From positions 310,001-374,000 of the forward strand of contig NZ_KZ679043.1 of assembly GCF_003024195.1 (NCBI RefSeq): a stretch of 64,000 bases of DNA, read 5' to 3'. The position numbers and the translations under genes were made by a program. Shown piece by piece: positions 8,290 to 17,071 of the stretch; positions within the stretch are counted from its first letter, which is position 1; the number at the start of each line of letters is the position of its first letter. The DNA comes from Streptomyces dioscori (GTDB taxonomy: Bacteria; Actinomycetota; Actinomycetes; Streptomycetales; Streptomycetaceae). The notes beneath the pieces were generated by a model, which worked only from the letters and a program-made list of their open reading frames with translations, made no database searches and was not told the DNA's origin.

Positions 8290-9159
8290 TCAGCCCAGGC
8301 CCTTGACCAGGCGGAACGCCGAGTCGGCCTGGTAGAGACGGCTGTTGTCGTACGGGTCCAGGCGCAGCCGGAAGTCGCGGTGGCGCAGGAAGCGGCCACG
8401 GTAGTTGACCGACTCCAGCATGACGGCGCCGGAGAACGCCGACGGGCGCGGGCAGAACGTGGCGTCCTTCTCGAACAGCTCGGAGCCGTCGCGGCGGTCG
8501 GCGCGCAGCCGGAACTGGGCGTGCCGCAGATAGCGGCCGTTCCCCAGCGAGAACGAGACGCAGTCGGCGTCGGCGAGGCCCGGGACGAGCCTGAAGGAGG
8601 CCTCCTGCCTGGTCCGGGAGGAGTGGCGCGGGTCCACCCGGTCGAGCCGCACGGAGCCGTGGTCGAGACGCCAGTAGCGGTCGGGGTAGTTCACCGCCTG
8701 GACGGACTTCCGTGCGGACGACGGCTTGGACGCCGGAGGCTTGCCGCCGGACGCGGGCTTCGACTTCGACGCCGACGGCTTCGGTACGGGGTCCGGGTCG
8801 GCGCCGCCCTGCTGTCCGGCGGGCGACGCGGAGCCGTCCGGGGCACTGCCGGAGGGCGAGGCGGCGGCCAGCCCGCTCTTGCCGCTGGGAGCGGTGGCGG
8901 CCACGGGCGGAGCGGCGACCAGTGGCTCGTCCTGGGCGGAGATGTTCTCCGTGCGGTCCTTCGGCGAGGTCCCCTTCTCCTCGTCCAGCACGGTGACCGC
9001 GGTCACCGTGGAGGCGAGGACAGCCAGCAGCAGTGCTCCGGCCAGCCACAGCCGGCGGGTCCCGGGTATGGGGGCCTGGTCCAGGGTCTCGCCGGTCTCC
9101 CACACCTTCGGGAGGTGGGGGGACGGGTCGGGAACGGACTCGGTGTTTCTTTCGGGCAT
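8290..9159 (-). CDS. Membrane-anchored or secreted AbfB-domain protein
   Basis: 289 residues. A cytoplasmic N-terminal 45 residues is followed by one membrane segment (RRLWLAGALLLAVLASTVTAV), a Ser/Pro/Ala/Lys-rich linker to about residue 150, and a C-terminal beta-trefoil. The trefoil carries three repeats around YPDRYWRLD, NGRYLRHAQFRL and YRGRFLRHRDFRLRLD. This is the arabinofuranose-binding AbfB domain (CBM42-like), found at the end of alpha-L-arabinofuranosidases. There is no catalytic domain, so a surface carbohydrate-binding role is inferred. It may tie in with the pectin/arabinan region at the other end of the window. Confidence 0.8.
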   Translation of the reverse strand: MPERNTESVPDPSPHLPKVWETGETLDQAPIPGTRRLWLAGALLLAVLASTVTAVTVLDEEKGTSPKDRTENISAQDEPLVAAPPVAATAPSGKSGLAAASPSGSAPDGSASPAGQQGGADPDPVPKPSASKSKPASGGKPPASKPSSARKSVQAVNYPDRYWRLDHGSVRLDRVDPRHSSRTRQEASFRLVPGLADADCVSFSLGNGRYLRHAQFRLRADRRDGSELFEKDATFCPRPSAFSGAVMLESVNYRGRFLRHRDFRLRLDPYDNSRLYQADSAFRLVKGLG

Positions 9160-9586
9160 GCGCGGTTCCCCCCGGCGTCGCCGATGGCGGACGCGGTTCG
9201 GTCATTGGTCGTGGCACATCGCGTGGCACATGAGGAGGCGGAGGCCGCGGGCACACAGGACGGCCATGGCCGGGCGGTCCGTGTGCGCGACGAGGGGAAC
9301 ATTAGTGGAACTCGTGCGGGTCGAGTAAGCGTTCCTGAGAGCGGTTTCTGCCTGAACTGGCTTGGTTGGCGGTCGAGTTGGCGCCGGGCTGCGGACTCGG
9401 CGGCCGGGAAAGATAGTTCAAGGCTTAAGGATTCGAGATCAGGGCCCTGGGGAGGGGGTTCCCGGCGCCCGAGGGGGAAGTCCGGGCGCCGGGGCGCGGG
9501 TGAGGGGGAAGTTCCGGTACGGCCGGAGGATTTCCTCTCTGGGCCCAATGGATCAGGAGGGTGAATCAGGGGGAACCAGGGGCGAA
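9160..9586. other. Intergenic region, 427 bp
   Basis: Should hold the promoter of the AbfB gene, which reads leftwards. GTGGCACATC / GTGGCACATG occur as a direct repeat about 14 bp apart near 9213-9235. No coding frame with a plausible start and no clear hairpin was seen. Confidence 0.4.
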
Positions 9587-11392
9587 TCAGGGGCGCTTTC
9601 CGAAGGCGGACAGGAGCGTGGCGATCCGTTCGCGGCGTCCGTCGTTCTGGACCGGGGCCGCGGTGAGGACGTCCAGGTGCTGGTAGCCCGGGAGCACCAC
9701 GGGGTTCTTGTCCGCCGGGACGCGGTCCGCCAGGATGCCGTCGCCGGCGACGAAGGTGATCGCCGGATTGGCGGTCGGCCCTTCGGGGTGCGCCATGTGC
9801 CGGGCGATCCGCGCGTCGTCCACCAGTGAGAGATCCGTGACGAGCTTCGTCGGGAAGTAGTCCTCGGTGAAGTCCAGCGGCTGCTCGGAGAGGCTGCGGG
9901 CGAGCTCCCCGATGTCCGAGACCTCCTTGGCGGCCGTGGTGAACGGCGTGCCGTCGGCCGAGCGGTGCACCGGGTCGTCCGGCGCGCCGATCCGGTCGAA
10001 GTCGCGCCAGGTGTGGAGGGGGCCGCCCGGCTCGTCCGGGATCGCCTTCAGCTCCGTACCGAACAGGGCGGGGGAGCCCTCGACGTCGTTCGAGACGGGG
10101 AAGTCCTTGTCGGCGAGGCGGCCGCCGTCGAAGAGGCCCACGCTGGTCTGGATGAAGGACAGCGGGGCCGAGTTGTCGTCCATGAAGGCGCCGAGGACGG
10201 CCTCGTTGGTGAGCCGGAAGTCGCGGATCGTCGGTTTGCCGCTCAGGAACACGGCCGCGTTCTTCGAGAACATCGTGCGGGTCGTCGTCTCGATGTTGTC
10301 GTTCGCGGGCAGGGCGCTCCGCAGGGTGGACTGCGCGGTGGGAGCGGTACGCGCGGCGAGGCCGCTGAGGGAGAGGACGTTCATGATCTCCGGGTTGATG
10401 ACCGCGGGCAGCGCCAGGAAGCGGGGGAGGGCGCCGGAGCGCAGTCCGGCCTGTACGACGGTGTAGCCGAGGCCGGTCTCGGGGACCGTGCCCTCGGGCA
10501 GCAGGCCGCCGTCGAGAGTGCCCGAACCGCCGCTCAGGTCATCGAGGTCGACAGCGATCGTGGTGTCCAGGGCGAAGTAGCCCGCGCACTGGTTGTAGCC
10601 CGCGTCCGCCTTCGTCGCGCTGTTCCCGTCGAAGTCCCAGGTGGAGAAGACGCCGGTGAGCACCCCGCCGAGCGAGTGCCCGCCGCACAGCACCTTCTCC
10701 TTGCGCAGCCTCTGGTCGGGCAGTTCGGCGCTCAGCAGGTCGTACTGGTCCCGGACGGTCTGCTCCAGACCGACCTCGCCGAGCCAGCCCACCTGGTCGC
10801 TGGTGAGGAAGCCGTCGAACGCGCGGCCGTCGATCTTCTCGCCCCCGTAGTAGTAGCCGACGGCCCGGCTCACGCTGCCCGTCGCGACCCCGGCGTTGTC
10901 CTCCAGGCAGTTGGAGCGCCGGTCCAGGGCCCAGAACTCGATGTGCTCGCCCCGGTCGGCCGCCGCCCGCACCGTGTTGCGGGCCACGCTGTCGAAGGCG
11001 CCCGCACCCTCCATGATCCCGGGCTGCGCGACCAGGATCCGGTCGGCGCCGGCCGACTTCGACGGCCCGTCCGAGGAGCGGTAGCGCAGGTACGACAGCC
11101 GGTCGCAGAGCGCCGGGTGGCTCCCCGCGGCGGCGGGCAGCGGTATCCGCAGGGATACCTGGGTCTCGGTGATGCCCGCGACCGGGGAGGCGGAGGGCAC
11201 CGGTGTCTCGGTGCGGGCCGTGGCGGCGACGGCCGGGGTCGCGTCGGAGTCGGCGGCGACTCCGACGGATGAGCCGCCGGCCGAGGGGGCCGCGGTCAGC
11301 GCGGCCACGGCGAGTGCTCCCGCGAGGAGGGGGCGCGGCCATCGGGCACGGCGAGGGGGGAGAGGAGGGAGAGGGGGGACTCCTGTGGTCAT
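9587..11392 (-). CDS. Secreted lipase-like alpha/beta hydrolase
   Basis: 601 residues. An N-terminal signal peptide (RRARWPRPLLAGALAVAALTAAPSAGG) is followed by a long secreted domain. The nucleophile elbow GGHSLGG with flanking LCGGHSLGGVLTGVF marks a serine alpha/beta hydrolase, and a C-terminal GYQHLDVLTAAPV segment probably carries the catalytic His. The start ATG 11392 has GGAGAG 5 bp upstream; ATG 11404 lacks a site. Substrate unknown; lipid or polyester cleavage is a family-level guess. Divergent from the SMR transporter. Confidence 0.8.
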   Translation of the reverse strand: MTTGVPPLPPLPPRRARWPRPLLAGALAVAALTAAPSAGGSSVGVAADSDATPAVAATARTETPVPSASPVAGITETQVSLRIPLPAAAGSHPALCDRLSYLRYRSSDGPSKSAGADRILVAQPGIMEGAGAFDSVARNTVRAAADRGEHIEFWALDRRSNCLEDNAGVATGSVSRAVGYYYGGEKIDGRAFDGFLTSDQVGWLGEVGLEQTVRDQYDLLSAELPDQRLRKEKVLCGGHSLGGVLTGVFSTWDFDGNSATKADAGYNQCAGYFALDTTIAVDLDDLSGGSGTLDGGLLPEGTVPETGLGYTVVQAGLRSGALPRFLALPAVINPEIMNVLSLSGLAARTAPTAQSTLRSALPANDNIETTTRTMFSKNAAVFLSGKPTIRDFRLTNEAVLGAFMDDNSAPLSFIQTSVGLFDGGRLADKDFPVSNDVEGSPALFGTELKAIPDEPGGPLHTWRDFDRIGAPDDPVHRSADGTPFTTAAKEVSDIGELARSLSEQPLDFTEDYFPTKLVTDLSLVDDARIARHMAHPEGPTANPAITFVAGDGILADRVPADKNPVVLPGYQHLDVLTAAPVQNDGRRERIATLLSAFGKRP

Positions 11393-11572
11393 GGATCTCT
11401 CCATCGGGGAGGGGGTGGGAGGGGACGGAAGGGGAGGGGCGTGCCGCACGGTACCTACCGGTAACTTCCGGGTGCCATAAGGGAAATGAGCGAACGAGGG
11501 GTGCGTGCCGCGCAGATTTCCACAGGCGCCACGCGGACCGGCCCGGTTCTGCGTACGGGAGTGTGTACGGGC

Positions 11573-11590
11573 GTACGCATCGATGCGTAC
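11573..11590. promoter_or_regulatory. Likely TetR operator
   Basis: GTACGCATCGATGCGTAC is a perfect 18-bp palindrome ending 10 bp before the SMR start codon. Further GTACG/CGTAC half-sites occur on both sides (11550-11600). The size and perfect symmetry fit a TetR-family operator, and a TetR gene lies just downstream of the transporter. Confidence 0.6.
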
Positions 11591-11600
11591 ACTCGTACGC

Positions 11601-11921
11601 ATGGGATATGTGCTGCTCGCCGGAGCCATCGCCGCGGAAGTGGCCGCCACCACCGCCATGAAGTACAGCGACGGCTTCAGCAGACTCTGGCCCTCGCTGC
11701 TGACCGCCCTCGGCTACGTCGTCGCCTTCCTGCTGCTGGCGCAGACGCTCAAGACGGTGTCCGTCGGCACGGCCTACGCGATCTGGGCCGGGCTCGGCAC
11801 GGCGGCCATCGTGGTGATCGGGGCGGTGTTCCTCGGGGAGGGGCTGAGCTTCGCCAAGTTCGCCGGTATCGCGATGATCATCGGCGGGGTCGTGGTGCTG
11901 AACCTGGGCGGGGCGCACTGA
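11601..11921 (+). CDS. SMR-family multidrug/cation exporter
   Basis: 106 residues with four membrane helices. The conserved membrane glutamate is E13 (GAIAAEVAATTAMK), equivalent to E14 of EmrE, and WAGLGTAAIVVIG in helix 3 is the family dimer motif. It would act as a dimeric proton antiporter for quaternary ammonium or guanidinium-like cations. ATG 11601 is chosen from the alignment with other SMR proteins. It is followed 46 bp later by its likely TetR regulator. Confidence 0.9.
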   Translation: MGYVLLAGAIAAEVAATTAMKYSDGFSRLWPSLLTALGYVVAFLLLAQTLKTVSVGTAYAIWAGLGTAAIVVIGAVFLGEGLSFAKFAGIAMIIGGVVVLNLGGAH

Positions 11922-11967
11922 TGGCCCCGGGCGGCGGGTACGTGGGCTGTCCGGACGGTGACCGCTG

Positions 11968-12504
11968 ATGGCCAGGCGGTACGACCCCGAGCGGCGGCAG
12001 CGGATCATCGACGCGGCGATCCGGGTCGTGGCGGCCAAGGGCATCGCGGGGCTGAGCCACCGCTCGGCCGCGGCCGAGGCCGATGTGCCGCTCGGCTCGA
12101 CGACCTACCACTTCAAGACCCTCGACGAGCTGCTGGTCGCCACGCTGCGCCAGGCCAACGAGGGCTTCGCGAAGACGGTCGCCGCGCGCGAGGCCCTGCG
12201 GGACGTCGACGCCGACCTCGCCACCGAGCTCGCCGGACTCGTCGGTGAATGGCTCGCGGACGACCGTACGGAGGTGGAGGTGGAGTACGAGCTCTACCTC
12301 GCCGCCCTGCGCCGGCCCGTCCTGCGGCCCGTCGCCGACGAGTGCGGCCGGGACTTCGCCGACCTCCTCGCCCGCCGCACTGACCCGGTGACCGCGCGGG
12401 CGCTGGTCGCGCTGATCGACGGCATCTGCCTGCAGGTGCTGCTGACGGGGGCGCCGTACGACGAGGAGTACGCGCGGGAGGTGCTGGCGCGGGTGACGGG
12501 TTGA
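11968..12504 (+). CDS. TetR-family repressor of the SMR exporter
   Basis: 178 residues. The N-terminal HTH (residues 8-55; RIIDAAIRVVAAKGIAGLSHRSAAAEADVP then GSTTYHFKTLDELL) is textbook TetR. The C-terminal ligand domain is variable. Same direction as the SMR gene with the palindromic operator upstream of both, which suggests autoregulated control of export. Confidence 0.9.
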   Translation: MARRYDPERRQRIIDAAIRVVAAKGIAGLSHRSAAAEADVPLGSTTYHFKTLDELLVATLRQANEGFAKTVAAREALRDVDADLATELAGLVGEWLADDRTEVEVEYELYLAALRRPVLRPVADECGRDFADLLARRTDPVTARALVALIDGICLQVLLTGAPYDEEYAREVLARVTG

Positions 12505-12622
12505 GCGGGTGAAGGGCTGAGCGGGTGGTGGGTGACGGTGGCGCGTCGTGCGGGTGGCCGGTACCTGAGACGGTGGGGGCGCTGGTTGGCTCGGGCGGGG
12601 GCCGCCACGTTAGGTTTCTGTC

Positions 12623-13615
12623 ATGACCGACACGACTGCTACACGCACCACCACCGGCGCCGTCGCCGCCGGGCTCGCCACGATCGCCCCCGACGGCACC
12701 GTCCTCGACACCTGGTTCCCGGCCCCCGAACTGGCCGCCGAACCCGGCCCCTCCGGCTCCGAGCGGCTGCCCGTCGAACGCGCCGTGGAACTGCTCGGCG
12801 AAGGTGCCGTGAAAGCGATCGGCCCGGACGCCCGCCGGGGTGTCGAGGTCGTCGCGGTCCGCACGGTCATCGCCTCGCTCGACGAGAAGCCGGTCGACGC
12901 GCACGACGCGTACCTGCGTCTGCACCTGCTCTCGCACCGTCTTGTGCAGCCCCACGGGCAGAGCCTGGACGGGCTGTTCGCCCACCTCGCCAACGTCGCC
13001 TGGACCTCGCTCGGGCCGGTGGCCGTGGACGACGTCGAGAAGGTCCGGCTCAACGCCCGCGCCGAGGGGCTGCACCTCGCCGTGACGTCCATCGACAAGT
13101 TCCCGCGCATGACGGACTACGTGGCGCCCAAGGGTGTCCGGATCGCCGACGCCGACCGGGTCCGCCTCGGGGCGCACCTGGCCGAGGGCACCACGGTCAT
13201 GCACGAGGGCTTCGTGAACTTCAACGCCGGCACGCTCGGTACGTCGATGGTCGAGGGCCGGATCTCCGCGGGTGTGGTGGTCGGTGACGGGTCGGACATC
13301 GGCGGTGGCGCGTCCACGATGGGGACGCTGTCCGGCGGCGGCAACGTCCGCATCACCATCGGGGAGCGGTGCCTCATCGGGGCGGAGGCGGGGGTCGGGA
13401 TCGCCCTCGGGGACGAGTGTGTGGTGGAGGCCGGGCTGTACGTCACCGCGGGTACGCGCGTGACGATGCCCGACGGGCAGATCGTCAAGGCGCGTGAGCT
13501 GTCCGGGGCGTCGAACATTCTGTTCCGGCGGAACTCGGTCACGGGGAAGGTGGAGGCTCGGCCGAACAACGCGGTGTGGGGTGGGCTGAACGAGATTCTT
13601 CACAGTCACAACTGA
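12623..13615 (+). CDS. dapD: 2,3,4,5-tetrahydropyridine-2,6-dicarboxylate N-succinyltransferase
   Basis: 330 residues, the longer actinobacterial DapD type. A left-handed beta-helix of hexapeptide repeats runs from about residue 165 to 290 (EGTTVMHEGFVNFNAGTLG, IGGGASTMGTLSGGG, IGERCLIGAEAGVGI). It transfers succinyl from succinyl-CoA to tetrahydrodipicolinate in the lysine/diaminopimelate pathway, which feeds peptidoglycan. A dapA-type gene lies 3 kb away in the same window. Start ATG 12623. Confidence 0.95.
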   Translation: MTDTTATRTTTGAVAAGLATIAPDGTVLDTWFPAPELAAEPGPSGSERLPVERAVELLGEGAVKAIGPDARRGVEVVAVRTVIASLDEKPVDAHDAYLRLHLLSHRLVQPHGQSLDGLFAHLANVAWTSLGPVAVDDVEKVRLNARAEGLHLAVTSIDKFPRMTDYVAPKGVRIADADRVRLGAHLAEGTTVMHEGFVNFNAGTLGTSMVEGRISAGVVVGDGSDIGGGASTMGTLSGGGNVRITIGERCLIGAEAGVGIALGDECVVEAGLYVTAGTRVTMPDGQIVKARELSGASNILFRRNSVTGKVEARPNNAVWGGLNEILHSHN

Positions 13616-13730
13616 CTGGGCTGTGTTGTTGCTCTGACGTTCTGACGCGAACGCCTTTCCGCTGTCGCTGAGCGGGAGGGCGTTCGTCGTGTTTGCGTGT
13701 GTGTTCGGGTGCGGGTCCGGTGGGGGCTTG

Positions 13731-13807
13731 TCGCGCAGTTCCCCGCGCCCCTAAAAGCGGGGCTGCGCCCCTGTTTTTGTCCTTCAGGGGCGCGGGGAAC
13801 TGCGCGA
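13731..13807. repeat. Inverted pair of the 22-bp dispersed intergenic repeat
   Basis: TCGCGCAGTTCCCCGCGCCC(CT) at 13731-13752 and its exact reverse complement at 13786-13807 enclose 33 bp that themselves fold (GGGGC-TGC-GCCCC). The 315-bp gap between dapD and the sigma-factor gene otherwise holds nothing recognisable. The pair would form a 22-bp stem and can act as dapD's terminator. See the other copies listed below. Confidence 0.85.
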
Positions 13808-13930
13808 CCGGGCCCCGCCGGGCCGCACTTTGGGGTGGGGGCGGGAATCCCGAGCGTCGAGGCATAGCGGGGGTTCGGTGCAGGCGTCTGTACGGGTGGG
13901 AGCGGGGGAGATGCCCGCGGGGAAGAGACG

Positions 13931-14518
13931 GTGACGATGGATGCCCAGGGGCACGAGGCGTTCAGGGAGTTCGTGGAGAACAGGTCGACGGCGTTGCTGA
14001 AGACCGCCGTGCTGCTCAGCGGCGGCGACCGCCACGCGGCCGAGGACCTGCTGCAGAACGCGCTGATCAAGGCCGCCGGACGCTGGCACAGGATCGACGA
14101 GCCGGAGGCGTACGTACGGCAGATCCTGTACCGGCAGCAGGTGAGCCGCTGGCGGCTGAAGTGGCGCCGGCGGGAGCTGACCGTCGCCGAACCGCCCGAG
14201 ACGGCGGACGGGGTGGCCGGCGGCGCGGCGGCCGGCGCGGACGCCGCCTCCGCGACCGAGTTGCGCATCCTGATGCGCGGAGCGCTCGCGCGGCTCACCG
14301 CCCGGCAGCGGACCGTGCTCGTCCTGCGGTACTTCGAGGACCTGCCGGAGGCCGACGTGGCCCGGATCCTCGGCTGCTCGGTCGGCACGGTGCGGTCCAC
14401 GACACACCGCTCGCTCGCCAGACTGCGCGTGCTCGCACCGGAGCTGACCGCGCTCGGTCCGGCCGACGCCGAACAGAGCCCTTCCCGCGACTTCTCGCCC
14501 GTGGAGGTTCGTCCGTGA
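13931..14518 (+). CDS. SigE-family ECF RNA polymerase sigma factor
   Basis: 195 residues with region 2 (FREFVENRSTALLKTAVLLSGG, DLLQNALIKAAGRW) and region 4 (LTARQRTVLVLRYFEDLPEADVARILGCSVGTVRS). The starting FREFV...ALLRTA pattern defines the actinobacterial SigE/SACE_1751 subfamily. Start is GTG 13931 with GGGGAAGAG upstream. It overlaps the next gene by 4 bp (GTGA), whose membrane product is probably its regulator or first target. Confidence 0.93.
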   Translation: MTMDAQGHEAFREFVENRSTALLKTAVLLSGGDRHAAEDLLQNALIKAAGRWHRIDEPEAYVRQILYRQQVSRWRLKWRRRELTVAEPPETADGVAGGAAAGADAASATELRILMRGALARLTARQRTVLVLRYFEDLPEADVARILGCSVGTVRSTTHRSLARLRVLAPELTALGPADAEQSPSRDFSPVEVRP

Positions 14519-15729
14519 ACATGGATCAGCTCGTACGCGACGCCCTGCATGAGCAGGCCTCGGAGGCGACCGCCCCGCCGCCCGACTTCGGCAGCCGCGT
14601 CCTGGCCGTCCGGCGGCGCCGCCGGACCCGCAGGCTGGCCGGCGCCGCGGTGGCCACGGCGGTCGCGGTCGCCGTCGGTGTGGGGGTGCCGTTCCTCGAC
14701 GGCGAGGACGAGCCGCGGCTCGCCAGCCAGATGAACCGGAGCGACATCATCGCCCACCCGGACCAGACACCGCCGCGCGACCTCATCGCGGCGGGCGACA
14801 CCGCGATGGCCGCCTACTACACGACCCGCACGGTCAAGGAGACCCCGGACCGGGGTGCCTACGTGCGCACCTACAGCCTCCTCGACCAGGAGACCGGCAC
14901 ATACGTGAAGACCACCAAGTGGTCCTTCGTCGATGTCGCCCCCGGCATGCGTACCGCCGCCGTCCTGGAGAAGGACCTGCCCACCAAGCGGATCGGGCTG
15001 CTGGACCTGCTGACCGGCGAGGTCGATCGCTGGATCACCGTCGACCGTGCCGTCGCGGGCGTCGAGTTCTCGCCCGACGGGACCAAGCTCGTCGCGACGA
15101 CGTACAGCAAGAATCCCGACCTGCGGTACCGGGCCGACTACGACAGTGACGGGGACGGCAAGAAGAACGACTGGGAGACACGGTTCGGCCAGACGGACCG
15201 GACCGGTTTCTACGTTCTCGACGTCGACTCGGGGGACGGCTCCTGGAGCAAGGTCACGGGCAGCGAGGAGAACCTCAACGTCCGCCAGGACTTCGCCTTC
15301 AGCCAGGACGGCAAGCTGGTCTACTCCGGACTCACCTCGGAACCCCATATGCAGTACTACGACTTCGAGGGCAACGAGGTCGACAAGCCCGCGAAGGAGA
15401 AGTACCTGCACTGGTTCGTCGAGGCCGGGCTGTCCCCGAACGGCAAGCTCGCCGCGGGCGACTTCGCGGGCGGCGCCAGGACCACCGCCTCCGCGATCAA
15501 CGACCCCCTCACCGGCAAGCGGCTCTACAAGATCCCCGGTCAGCAGCTGCTCGCCTGGGTCGACAACAAGCGGCTCATCGCCTGGGACATCACGCCGGGC
15601 ACGAACGAGTTCCACAACCGGCTCGTCCTCGTCACGATCGGCAACAAGAAGACCGTTCCGCTGAGCGGTTTCCGCAAGGGGAACGACGGCGCGGACGGGC
15701 GCTGGGTGCCCATCTTCGCCGCACGCTGA
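14515..15729 (+). CDS. Membrane protein with WD40/TolB-like outer domain, partner of the sigma factor
   Basis: 404 residues: a basic N-terminus (VRRRRRTRR), one membrane segment (LAGAAVATAVAVAVGVGVPF, about residues 40-60), then an extracytoplasmic beta-propeller-like domain with repeats such as VEFSPDGTKLVAT, FAFSQDGKLVYSG and AGLSPNGKLAAGD. Also contains an Asp-rich DYDSDGDGKKNDW loop that resembles calcium sites. Start GTG 14515 overlaps the sigma-factor stop and has GGAGG 8 bp upstream. The short cytoplasmic tail could hold the sigma factor, but no anti-sigma motif is obvious. Confidence 0.8.
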   Translation: MNMDQLVRDALHEQASEATAPPPDFGSRVLAVRRRRRTRRLAGAAVATAVAVAVGVGVPFLDGEDEPRLASQMNRSDIIAHPDQTPPRDLIAAGDTAMAAYYTTRTVKETPDRGAYVRTYSLLDQETGTYVKTTKWSFVDVAPGMRTAAVLEKDLPTKRIGLLDLLTGEVDRWITVDRAVAGVEFSPDGTKLVATTYSKNPDLRYRADYDSDGDGKKNDWETRFGQTDRTGFYVLDVDSGDGSWSKVTGSEENLNVRQDFAFSQDGKLVYSGLTSEPHMQYYDFEGNEVDKPAKEKYLHWFVEAGLSPNGKLAAGDFAGGARTTASAINDPLTGKRLYKIPGQQLLAWVDNKRLIAWDITPGTNEFHNRLVLVTIGNKKTVPLSGFRKGNDGADGRWVPIFAAR

Positions 15730-15743
15730 TCAGCCGGCGAGGG

Positions 15744-16679
15744 TCAGCCGGCGGCCGCCAGGTGCTCGTACGCGGTCAGCAGTCCGTCGGTCGTCTCACG
15801 GCCGGCGGGCTGCAGTGGTGCACGGACGGGACCGCCGGGCAGGCCGAGGGCGCCCAGCAGGCCCTTCGTCGTCACCGTGCCGGGTAGCCCGGACGCCATC
15901 ATCAATTCGGTGAGGGGAATGGCTAGTTGCTGCAAGCGGGCCGCCTCGTCCGTCTCGCCCCGGTCGAACGCGTCGATGATGGAACGGAAGTGACGCGGAG
16001 TCGCATTCGCCACCGTGCTGATGTAGCCGGCGCCACCGAGCGCGTACAGGGCCAGTACGTACTCGTCGCAGCCCGTGTAGTACGCCAACTCCGTCCCGGC
16101 CAGGACCTTCTGTGTGCCCAGCAGGTCGTAGGCGCAGTCCTTCACCGCCACGATCCGCGGGTGCTCCGCGAGCCGCAGCATCGTCCCCGGCTCGATACGG
16201 GTGCCGGTGCGGCCCGGGATGTCGTACAGCGCGAGCGGCAGTCCGGAGGCGTCCGCGATCGCCCGGAAGTGTGCTTCGACGGCGTCCTGCGGAGGCCTGC
16301 TGTAGTAGGGCGTGACGGCCAACAGGCCGTCCGCGCCCGCCTTTTCGGCCTCCCGCGCGAGCTGCACGGAGTGGCGGGTGTCGGCGGTCCCGATGCCCGC
16401 GACGACCGCGGCGCGGTCCCCGACGGCCTCGGCCACCGCCCGTACCAGCGCGGACCTCTCGGTGTCCGTCAGGGTCGGCGACTCCCCGGTGGTCCCGGAC
16501 AGCACCAGTCCGTCGCAGCCCTCGGACACCAGCCGCTCGGCCAGCCGCTGGGCGCCGCCCAGGTCGAGCAGTCCCTCCTCGGTGAAGGGTGTGACCATCG
16601 CGCACAGGGCGCGGCCGAAGGGGCGGGGACGGGGGCGGGGGTGAGGGCGGCGGCGGAGTGGGGGTGAGGTCGTGGTCAT
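15744..16679 (-). CDS. dapA: 4-hydroxy-tetrahydrodipicolinate synthase (DapA)
   Basis: 311 residues, class I aldolase fold. The canonical residues are visible: GTTGES near residue 50 (threonine pair), LYDIPGRTGT (catalytic Tyr and substrate-binding Arg), and VAVKDCAYDL (Schiff-base lysine). It condenses pyruvate with aspartate semialdehyde in the lysine/DAP pathway. The start at 16679 is followed by a Pro/Arg-rich 20-residue extension (RRRPHPRPRPRP) that precedes the true domain, so a later start is possible. Confidence 0.88.
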   Translation of the reverse strand: MTTTSPPLRRRPHPRPRPRPFGRALCAMVTPFTEEGLLDLGGAQRLAERLVSEGCDGLVLSGTTGESPTLTDTERSALVRAVAEAVGDRAAVVAGIGTADTRHSVQLAREAEKAGADGLLAVTPYYSRPPQDAVEAHFRAIADASGLPLALYDIPGRTGTRIEPGTMLRLAEHPRIVAVKDCAYDLLGTQKVLAGTELAYYTGCDEYVLALYALGGAGYISTVANATPRHFRSIIDAFDRGETDEAARLQQLAIPLTELMMASGLPGTVTTKGLLGALGLPGGPVRAPLQPAGRETTDGLLTAYEHLAAAG

Positions 16680-16755
16680 GGGAGTAGTCTCGGGGCGTCG
16701 ACCTGGAAGCTCCACTTAATTCTCCTATGCCGTACCGGTAAGGGGTGCTAATGGG

Positions 16756-16990
16756 TTGCTGCTCAAGATCGCCAACCCGATGCTGTCCCAGGACGGCGGC
16801 CGGGCCGGGTTCACCGGAGTGTCGCTGGGCGGCGTGCTGCCGTACGGGGCCCTCGACGAGGCGATGCTGTGCACGGCCGAGCACCGGGCCGCCGTACTCC
16901 TCGAAGTGACGGTCCTCGGCGCGTACATCCGTTTCGAGAACGGCTTCCGGTACGCGCGGCAGCGGGTGCGCGCCGCCACGGTCGGCTCGG
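16756..16990 (+). pseudogene. Possible gene remnant, unrecognised
   Basis: The frame beginning at TTG 16756 reads LLLKIANPMLSQDGGRAGF... to about RYARQRVRAATV and shows strong third-position GC, which fits a real coding frame. There is no ATG at its head or ribosome-binding site, and the coding signal fades before 17000 where the frame runs into the next gene. It matches no family I recognise. A decayed or truncated gene is the simplest reading; a short real protein from ATG 16780 is the alternative. The 392-bp gap between dapA and the holin-like gene holds nothing else. Confidence 0.35.
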
Positions 16991-17071
16991 CGGGCGGGGC
17001 TCCGGGAAGGGGTAGTGACGGCCCAGCCGGGTACCCGGGCGTTCCCCCCGGACGAAAGGAGGCGGAACGCC

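Noticed and set aside
9587..16679. Secondary-metabolite cluster, suggested by exporters, regulators and hydrolases
   Set aside because: No polyketide, peptide, terpene or RiPP biosynthetic enzyme is present in this or any other part of the window.
16753..17000. Minus-strand frame in the dapA-holin gap
   Set aside because: Ser/Thr/Arg-rich product is the mirror of the better plus-strand frame.
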